Positions 6,739 to 11,366 of a stretch of DNA of 11,366 bases are shown piece by piece; within the stretch, counting starts at the first letter, position 1; every line of letters starts with the position of its first letter. Source of the DNA: DASPWV01 sp046727855. GTDB lineage: Bacteria; Acidobacteriota; Vicinamibacteria; Vicinamibacterales; UBA2999. The stretch covers positions 1-11,366 of the forward strand of contig JBKPDL010000053.1 in NCBI GenBank assembly GCA_046727855.1. The letters are read 5' to 3'. The translations under genes and the position numbers were made by a program. The notes under the pieces are model-generated. The model was not told the origin of the DNA, made no database searches, and saw only the letters and a program-made list of their open reading frames with translations.

Positions 6739-6848
6739 GCATTGCTTCGCAGCTACGCCACTCGTATCTTGCTGTTACGTCGGTCGCACTTGCGGCTCGC
6801 ACGATGCCACATGTGCTCATGCCAGGTGCGCGATTTGTTATTCGTCGG
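6739..6848. other. Convergent intergenic gap
   Basis: These 110 bp separate the LmbE-like gene from the 3' end of the debranching-enzyme gene. I see an eight-base palindrome CACATGTG at 6808-6815 but no hairpin followed by a T-run on either strand, so no intrinsic terminator is supported. Confidence 0.5.
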
Positions 6849-9002
6849 CTAGTTCCTAATTCCCCTCGCCTCCAGCGTCAGTCCGGGTACCGCTGCGCCG
6901 TGAGCCGCCAGTTGCTCGGCGCCGCGCTCCGCCTGCCGCGCCGTGGCAGTCTTGACCCAAGACCGCAGCACTTCCGCGACGCTCCACGCTTGAGCGACAC
7001 AACCGCGCGGGGTGTAGGGCTCCTCGGCGTCGAAAATCTCACTGATCGATCCGATACAGGCTTCGTCGAGATGCGGCAGGAAGCCGAGGAGAAACCTGCG
7101 CGCCTGCTCCCGTCGATCGGGATGCGTGTTGACCCACGCATCGATGAAGGGTCCAATCAGCCAGGCCCACACGGTGCCCTGGTGGTAGGCCGCATCGCGC
7201 GCGCGAAGGTCGCCGTAGTACTTCGGCTTGTAATCGGGATGCGATGGATCCAGCGATCGCAGACCCACCGGCGTGAGCAGTCGCTCCTGCACCACGGAAA
7301 GGACCGGTTCCCACCGTTCGCGCGCGAGCACGGGATAACGCAGCGAGAACGACAGAATCTGATTCGGGCGGCAGGCAGGGTCGGCGCCCTCCGTGCCGTC
7401 AACGACATCGTAGAGATACCCGCCCTCCTCGTACCAGAACCGGCGATTGAACGACTCGTATACGCGATCTGCGAGTGTCTGCAACTCGAGTGCACGTTCA
7501 GCGCGCTCCGCGCGCGCCTGCCACTCGCCCATGAGCCGCAGCGCGTTGTACCAGAGCGCGTTGATTTCCACCGGTTTACCCCGGCGTGGAGTGACCACCC
7601 AGTTGTCCATCTTCGCGTCCATCCAGGTGAGCGCGAAGTTCTCGGCGCCCTCTCGCAGGAGGCCGTCGGCGGGATCCATGCCGATGTTGAAGCGGGTGCC
7701 ACGGATGTGATGCGCAATCGAGTCGTCGAGCTTCGGCAGCAAAAGCTGCACCGTCGCCCAGTCGTCCGTCATCGCCAGATAGCGATGCATGGCGTGAAAA
7801 AACCAGAGCGTCGCATCGGCTGTGTTGTAGAGACCCTCCTTGTTGCCCTCAGGAAACAAATTGGGGATCAAGCCATCGCGGAAGTAATACGCGAAGGTGC
7901 GCAGGACGTCGCGCGCTTCGGCTGTGCGTCCCGTTGTCAGTGTGAGACCTTCGAGGCTGATCATCGTGTCGCGGCCCCAGTCGGTGAACCAGTGGTACCC
8001 GGCAATCACCGTGCGCGCCTCGTCGCCCGCCGCGTGCGCCCTGGCTTCGTCCTCGACGCGGCCCGCTGGCGTAATCACGAATTGATCGGCGGCCAGCACC
8101 AGTTCCGCGGTGGCATGATCGGCAAGCGCCGGATGGGCCGCGAGCAGCAGACGGCGGCGGCGTTCGAGCTCGGCGAGCCGTGCTTCTTCCGGGGGCAACG
8201 CTGTCATGGTTTCGAGCGTTTCTGTCGACACAATCAGCGACACCGATTCGCCGCGTGCCAGGTCCGTGCGGAAATAACCCGGACTCCATCCATCGCCGCT
8301 TGCCTGATATCCGCGGCTCTCTTCGAGGCGGTAGTGCAGGTGTCGAACGGTGAACGTGTCCACGGTAAAGGCACTCGGCGCCCCGCGCGTGACCAGCCGC
8401 AGCGCCGGAACCTCCGGCGCAAGGTTGATCTCGAGATGCGTGTCGCGCACGAGCAGCGAAGGCATAGCCGGCAGCGGGTGATCGACCGGCGCTTCGTGCG
8501 GCCGCGCGTTGAGCAGTGGTCGTAGTCCGAGCCGCAGCGAGCCGTCGCCTGTGAGCAGGTGGTAAGCAATGACAACGGTGTTTTGAAAGCGGGGCAGGAG
8601 CAGCCGCTTCTCGAGTGTGTAGCCCTCGATCTCGAAAACCCATACCGGCAGGCCCGCCTCGAGCCTGAACTCGCTCAGACGATTGGCGCCGCCGAGATGC
8701 AGCTCGCCCCCTTCTCGTTCTTCGCCGCTGAGCCAATGCACGGCGCCGCCTGGCAAGCGCACGCGCTCGCCAAGTTGGCTCATCATCACCAGACGCCCCA
8801 GTGGTGCCGGTAGCGCGGCGATCAACAGCCCGTGGTAACGGCGCGTGATGACGCTCGCGAGGGTTCCTGCAGCGTAACCGCCAAGTCCGTTGGTCACGAG
8901 CCATTCGCGCGAGAGCAACTCGCCCGGTTCGCGCAAATGCTCTGGATCGAATCGCACCCGCCGAACGAGTCCAAGCGGATCGAGCAGGTCCTTTTCGGCC
9001 AT
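6849..9002 (-). CDS. Glycogen-debranching enzyme, amylo-alpha-1,6-glucosidase (GH133)
   Basis: The 717-residue protein removes alpha-1,6-linked glucose at glycogen branch points in the cytoplasm. The N-terminal GDE_N-type domain contains REWLVTNGLGGYAAGTLAS (32-50) and RRYHGLLIA (54-62). The C-terminal (alpha/alpha)6 barrel shows WFTDWGRDTM (338-347), LIPNLFPEG (378-386), TWMDAK (459-464), YHQGTVWAWLIGPF (606-619) and GCVAQAWSVAEVLR (667-680), all standard for the family. Length is normal and no lesion is seen. The ATG at 9002 lies 12 bp after the stop of the metallophosphoesterase, so the two are probably co-transcribed. The Shine-Dalgarno sequence is weak (GTGGA region), which suggests dependence on upstream translation. 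The antisense strand contains a very long open frame, explained by codon bias. Confidence 0.95.
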   Translation of the reverse strand: MAEKDLLDPLGLVRRVRFDPEHLREPGELLSREWLVTNGLGGYAAGTLASVITRRYHGLLIAALPAPLGRLVMMSQLGERVRLPGGAVHWLSGEEREGGELHLGGANRLSEFRLEAGLPVWVFEIEGYTLEKRLLLPRFQNTVVIAYHLLTGDGSLRLGLRPLLNARPHEAPVDHPLPAMPSLLVRDTHLEINLAPEVPALRLVTRGAPSAFTVDTFTVRHLHYRLEESRGYQASGDGWSPGYFRTDLARGESVSLIVSTETLETMTALPPEEARLAELERRRRLLLAAHPALADHATAELVLAADQFVITPAGRVEDEARAHAAGDEARTVIAGYHWFTDWGRDTMISLEGLTLTTGRTAEARDVLRTFAYYFRDGLIPNLFPEGNKEGLYNTADATLWFFHAMHRYLAMTDDWATVQLLLPKLDDSIAHHIRGTRFNIGMDPADGLLREGAENFALTWMDAKMDNWVVTPRRGKPVEINALWYNALRLMGEWQARAERAERALELQTLADRVYESFNRRFWYEEGGYLYDVVDGTEGADPACRPNQILSFSLRYPVLARERWEPVLSVVQERLLTPVGLRSLDPSHPDYKPKYYGDLRARDAAYHQGTVWAWLIGPFIDAWVNTHPDRREQARRFLLGFLPHLDEACIGSISEIFDAEEPYTPRGCVAQAWSVAEVLRSWVKTATARQAERGAEQLAAHGAAVPGLTLEARGIRN

Positions 9003-9014
9003 TGCATGGTTCCA

Positions 9015-9764
9015 CTACACCGGCGCGAGCGCAACGTCCAGCACGCGCACCGGTTGATTGGGGCTCGACTGCATCAGCAGCGGCAGCGACACGTTGTAGA
9101 CAGGAGATCCAGACGAGGTGCGTCCTTCCGCGCGGCCATGATGCGCATGGCCGTGAAAGACAGCGCTCACCGTGTAGCGCGAGAGCGGCTCTTCGAGCCG
9201 GCTGCAGCCAAGATACGGAAATATCTCGCGCGGTTCGCCTTCCACCGTTTCCACGATTGGCGCATAGTGGAGCAGCGCCACACGTGTTAACGTCCGCAAA
9301 CGAGCCAGCGCAGACTCGAGCTTCAGCGCTTCTTGCACGGCTTCGTGTACGAAGCGCTTGATCGCCTCTTCTCCCCACGGACCCAGAACACCGCGGCCAA
9401 AGCCGCCGGCGAAACCTTTTACGCCGGCGAAACCGACGCCGTGCACTTCAACCGTCTCACCATCAAGCAGACGGATGCCGCCGTCCGTCAGGATGCGACG
9501 TACCTCCGTGACGGCACCCGCTTCGTAGTCATGATTTCCCAGGACGCCAACGATTGGAATCTTGACACCACTGACGAGTTCGCGGACGAGCTCAGTCGCC
9601 TCTTCGGGTAAACCGTAGTCGGTGAGATCGCCGCACAGGAGAAGGATGTCGGCCTCTAGGCGCGCAACGGCCGCGATAATGGGCTGTAATGAGCCTCGCG
9701 ACTCGCGCCCGTAGTGCAAATCGCCCACCGCCGCCAGCCGGACCGACTCCTTTAGCGCAGGCAT
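9015..9764 (-). CDS. Calcineurin-like metallophosphoesterase
   Basis: This is a 249-residue two-metal phosphoesterase with every signature of the family: GDLHYG (Asp15, His17), GDLTD (Asp46), GNHD (Asn77, His78), a metal-binding His166 in LLHYAP, and GHAHHG (His204, His206). There is no signal peptide, so it acts in the cytoplasm. The substrate cannot be read from sequence; phosphodiesters, nucleotides or phosphoproteins are all possible. The frame extends to 9827, but GCGGAG ends five bases before the ATG at 9764 and homology begins immediately after it, so this start is preferred. It is the first gene of a likely two-gene operon with the debranching enzyme and is divergent from a nucleotidyltransferase-like gene. 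Confidence 0.92.
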   Translation of the reverse strand: MPALKESVRLAAVGDLHYGRESRGSLQPIIAAVARLEADILLLCGDLTDYGLPEEATELVRELVSGVKIPIVGVLGNHDYEAGAVTEVRRILTDGGIRLLDGETVEVHGVGFAGVKGFAGGFGRGVLGPWGEEAIKRFVHEAVQEALKLESALARLRTLTRVALLHYAPIVETVEGEPREIFPYLGCSRLEEPLSRYTVSAVFHGHAHHGRAEGRTSSGSPVYNVSLPLLMQSSPNQPVRVLDVALAPV

Positions 9765-9768
9765 TGCA

Positions 9769-9775
9769 GCTCCGC
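9769..9775 (-). promoter_or_regulatory. Ribosome-binding site that fixes the phosphoesterase start
   Basis: On the minus strand GCGGAGC lies just upstream of the ATG at 9764, with five bases between GGAG and the start. This excludes the longer frame beginning at 9827. Confidence 0.65.
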
Positions 9776-9802
9776 TGGTACCGGCTTTGCGTGAGGGCAG
9801 GC

Positions 9803-10600
9803 GTGGGTCAAGCCGTCTCTCATGCACCTAACGACCTCAGCGCAGGCGAAATGTATCGCTCGATCGTGTGGCATCTGCGCGAAGCGGGCATTCCGTATCT
9901 GGTCGGCGGCACCTACGCGCTCGAGCACTACGCTGACGTGCGCCGCGACACCAAAGACCTCGATCTTTTCGTGCGCCGCGCTGACTGGACGCGGATCTCC
10001 GACACGCTGGCGGCGCAAGGATTGCGCTGCGAGCTGGTATTTTCGCACTGGCTTGGCAAGGCGAAGGAGAACGGCTACTTCGTCGACATGATTTTCGCCG
10101 GAGGCAACGGGCTCGTGGAAGTGGACGACGAGTGGCTGGCGCACGGCGTGCCGTCGGTGGTGCTCGATGTGCCGGTGCACCTGGTGCCGGCGGAGGAAAT
10201 GATCTGGTCCAAGGCGTTCGTCATGGAACGCGAACGCTTTGACGGCGCCGACGTGCTGCACATCCTGCGCAAGTCGGCGCGGGATCTCGATTGGAATCGA
10301 CTGTTGCGCCGCTTCGGTCCGCATCCGGCCGTTCTTCTGTCTCACCTTCTGCTCTTCGAGTTCGTGTATCCCGACGAGCGCGACGCGATTCCACCCGAGG
10401 TAATGGACACGCTCTGGCGCCGAACGCGGACGCGCGAAGCGCTGCCTCCCAAGCTTTGCCGCGGTACGCTCGTTTCGCGCGAGCAATACCTCATCGACCT
10501 CGACATGTGGGGCTACCACGACGCCCGCGAGATGCCGTATGGTCGCATGACCCCTCGACAGATCCAGGAATGGAGCGATGCCATTCCTCATGACAAATAA
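9803..10600 (+). CDS. Nucleotidyltransferase-fold protein
   Basis: From the GTG at 9803 this protein has 265 residues. The N-terminal half has the polymerase-beta-like nucleotidyltransferase pattern: helix, PYLVGGTYALEHY (31-43) with the Gly-Gly motif, then RRDTKDLDLF (47-56), where Asp52 and Asp54 are the metal-binding pair. A third acidic position is likely in the VDMIF region. Distant relatives include MNT and AbiEii-type proteins, which transfer nucleotides to proteins or RNA. I cannot say which substrate, and there is no antitoxin-like partner next to it. Start choice: AGGG lies before GTG 9803; ATG 9851 is the fallback. The frame is open to 9689, but that would overlap the divergent phosphoesterase by 76 bp. 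It converges on the next gene with 15 bp between stops. Confidence 0.75.
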   Translation: MGQAVSHAPNDLSAGEMYRSIVWHLREAGIPYLVGGTYALEHYADVRRDTKDLDLFVRRADWTRISDTLAAQGLRCELVFSHWLGKAKENGYFVDMIFAGGNGLVEVDDEWLAHGVPSVVLDVPVHLVPAEEMIWSKAFVMERERFDGADVLHILRKSARDLDWNRLLRRFGPHPAVLLSHLLLFEFVYPDERDAIPPEVMDTLWRRTRTREALPPKLCRGTLVSREQYLIDLDMWGYHDAREMPYGRMTPRQIQEWSDAIPHDK

Positions 10601-10615
10601 TTGGTGCAGCGGGCC

Positions 10616-11149
10616 TCACGGTTGGTAATCCGCTGCCTTTTCAACCGCCGTAGCCACGTGCTCGGCGCCCGACTGCCGCAGGATGTTTTTGGCACGAGCG
10701 GCCCATTCGTTGTCGCCGCGATGAACCGATAACAGGATGCCGCCTTCGCGTAGTCGTCCTTCGTACCGCTTCGCTTCGTACTCGGGAATCCCAAGCCCGA
10801 CGAGCGCGCCGATGAGACCACCGGCGGCGCCGGCCGCACCAATGCCTGCCAGCGCGGCGACGATTGGACCAGCGGCCAGAAATGGGCCGATTCCGGGAAT
10901 CGTGAGCAGTCCAATGCCCGCGAGATAACCCAGCACGCCGCCTACGGTCGCGCCTGTTGCGGCGCCGGCGGCTGCGCCCTCCGGCGCTTTCGTGTGCGCT
11001 TCGTGCGCGAATTCTTTCGAGCCGGACTGATTGGAATAGAGAACCGAAATATCCGTTTCGCGGAACCCAGCGGCCTTGAGCGCTTCCGCGCCGATGTGAA
11101 GCGCCGACATCGAGGGATAGATGCCGTAGGTCGAAAGATTGCGGGCCAT
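10616..11149 (-). CDS. Glycine-zipper stress protein, YflT/DUF1269-like
   Basis: This 177-residue protein has an N-terminal alpha/beta segment (residues 1-40: YGIYPSMSALHIGAEALKAAGF, ETDISVLYSN). A long Gly/Ala-rich hydrophobic centre at about 57-121 follows, with repeated GxxxG spacing that could form a membrane hairpin. The C-terminal alpha/beta segment (about 125-172) includes YEGRLREGGILLSVH. This layout matches the general stress protein YflT/17M and DUF1269-type families, whose biochemical role is not established. The frame extends to 11278, but AAAGGAG lies 11 bases before the ATG at 11149 and family homology begins exactly there, so that start is chosen. It probably has its own promoter in 11150-11280. 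Confidence 0.8.
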   Translation of the reverse strand: MARNLSTYGIYPSMSALHIGAEALKAAGFRETDISVLYSNQSGSKEFAHEAHTKAPEGAAAGAATGATVGGVLGYLAGIGLLTIPGIGPFLAAGPIVAALAGIGAAGAAGGLIGALVGLGIPEYEAKRYEGRLREGGILLSVHRGDNEWAARAKNILRQSGAEHVATAVEKAADYQP

Positions 11150-11153
11150 GAAT

Positions 11154-11366
11154 ATGGGAACTCCTTTGCGTCTGCGGAGCAAGCGCGATGCCAGAGCTGA
11201 GTGCGATTGTGGCTTCAAAGCGTGTAACTCGGCCGCAGCCAGGCATTCGCTTGCCGAAACACGCCATGGCTCAACCATTCAAGGACGCGACGAGCTCTTG
11301 TCTCCCGAACAGCAGCGCGATCGCTATTACAGCCTGTGGCTGGAAATGATGGAGGCGCGGGCCGGC
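11154..11366 (+). CDS. Start of an unidentified gene, 3' partial
   Basis: A plus-strand frame is open from before 11154 (ATG) to the window end. Only the last part, from about 11283, reads like protein: RDELLSPEQQRDRYYSLWLEMMEARAG, helical with good codon use. The first 40 residues are Cys/Arg/Ala mixed and overlap the likely promoter and ribosome-binding site of the divergent gene, so the true start is probably nearer 11270. An ATG at 11266 is in a different frame (MAQPF), and a one-base frameshift would join it to the good part. No family is recognised. Confidence 0.35.
   Translation, partial: MGTPLRLRSKRDARAECDCGFKACNSAAARHSLAETRHGSTIQGRDELLSPEQQRDRYYSLWLEMMEARAG
11161..11167 (-). promoter_or_regulatory. 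Ribosome-binding site of the YflT-like gene
   Basis: AAAGGAG on the minus strand, 11 bases before the ATG at 11149. It decides this start over the upstream one at 11278. Confidence 0.6.

Noticed and set aside
6739..6848. Intrinsic terminator between the convergent LmbE-like and debranching genes
   Set aside because: Only an eight-base palindrome was found, with no stable stem followed by a T-run on either strand.
6804..8525. 573-residue plus-strand open frame antisense to the debranching enzyme
   Set aside because: It has no recognisable domain, is Arg/His/Val-rich as expected from antisense of GC-biased codons, and lies opposite a fully conserved GH133 gene. Long antisense frames are common at this GC content.
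7849..9378. 509-residue minus-strand frame overlapping the debranching enzyme and phosphoesterase
   Set aside because: Arg/Ala-rich shadow in another frame of two well-supported genes, without motifs or a start signal.
9689..9802. N-terminal extension of the nucleotidyltransferase-like gene from 9689
   Set aside because: It would overlap the divergent phosphoesterase by 76 bp, and the extra residues are Pro/Arg/Ala-rich without homology to the fold.
9752..10591. 279-residue minus-strand frame opposite the nucleotidyltransferase-like gene
   Set aside because: Shadow frame; the plus-strand gene has the conserved GG and DxD motifs and the antisense product has no domain.
9803..10600. AbiE-type toxin-antitoxin system
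   Set aside because: The fold is distantly related to AbiEii-type nucleotidyltransferases, but there is no AbiEi-like or other antitoxin gene beside it; the neighbours are a phosphoesterase and a stress protein.

Overview
The window is GC-rich, densely coding bacterial DNA. Gene content and codon use suggest a free-living soil or sediment bacterium with two membranes: an Mla/MCE-type lipid-transport protein and a Sec-exported protein both imply an outer membrane and periplasm. A phylum such as Gemmatimonadota or Acidobacteriota would fit, but this is a loose inference from gene content because no rRNA or marker gene is present. I see no tRNA, rRNA, CRISPR array, insertion sequence or phage gene.

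Layout. (1) Positions 2-1677, plus strand: a tight envelope cassette of an MCE/MlaD-family protein (5' end cut by the window), a YtxH-like small membrane protein, and a second single-pass coiled-coil protein whose GTG start overlaps the previous stop. The tail of the YtxH-like gene carries a 42-bp imperfect palindrome that looks like a dispersed repeat. (2) 1745-2305, plus strand: an exported protein of unknown function. (3) 2352-about 4196, minus strand: malto-oligosyltrehalose trehalohydrolase (TreZ). A roughly 370-bp stretch follows that holds only a doubtful small ORF. (4) 4568-5653, minus strand: a bacterial type IB topoisomerase. (5) 5753-6738, plus strand, divergent from it: a two-gene unit of a 65-residue hyperacidic protein (65% Asp+Glu) and a PIG-L/LmbE-fold protein, joined by an ATGA overlap. 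The LmbE-like protein appears to keep its zinc ligands and to have lost its two catalytic side chains. (6) 6849-9764, minus strand: a metallophosphoesterase followed 12 bp later by a GH133 glycogen-debranching enzyme. (7) About 9803-10600, plus strand, divergent from the phosphoesterase: a nucleotidyltransferase-fold protein. (8) 10616-11149, minus strand: a glycine-zipper, YflT-like stress protein, and at the right edge a plus-strand reading frame that runs out of the window.

Functionally, the debranching enzyme and TreZ both act on alpha-glucans (glycogen breakdown and trehalose release). TreY, the obligatory partner of TreZ, is not in the window. TreZ, topoisomerase IB and the YflT-like protein would suit a stress and desiccation-tolerance neighbourhood, but that is inference. 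The least ordinary items are the hyperacidic protein coupled to a probable LmbE pseudoenzyme, the exact 34-residue periodic tail of the MCE protein, and the palindromic element that forms the end of a coding sequence. I found no clear evidence of a defence system.
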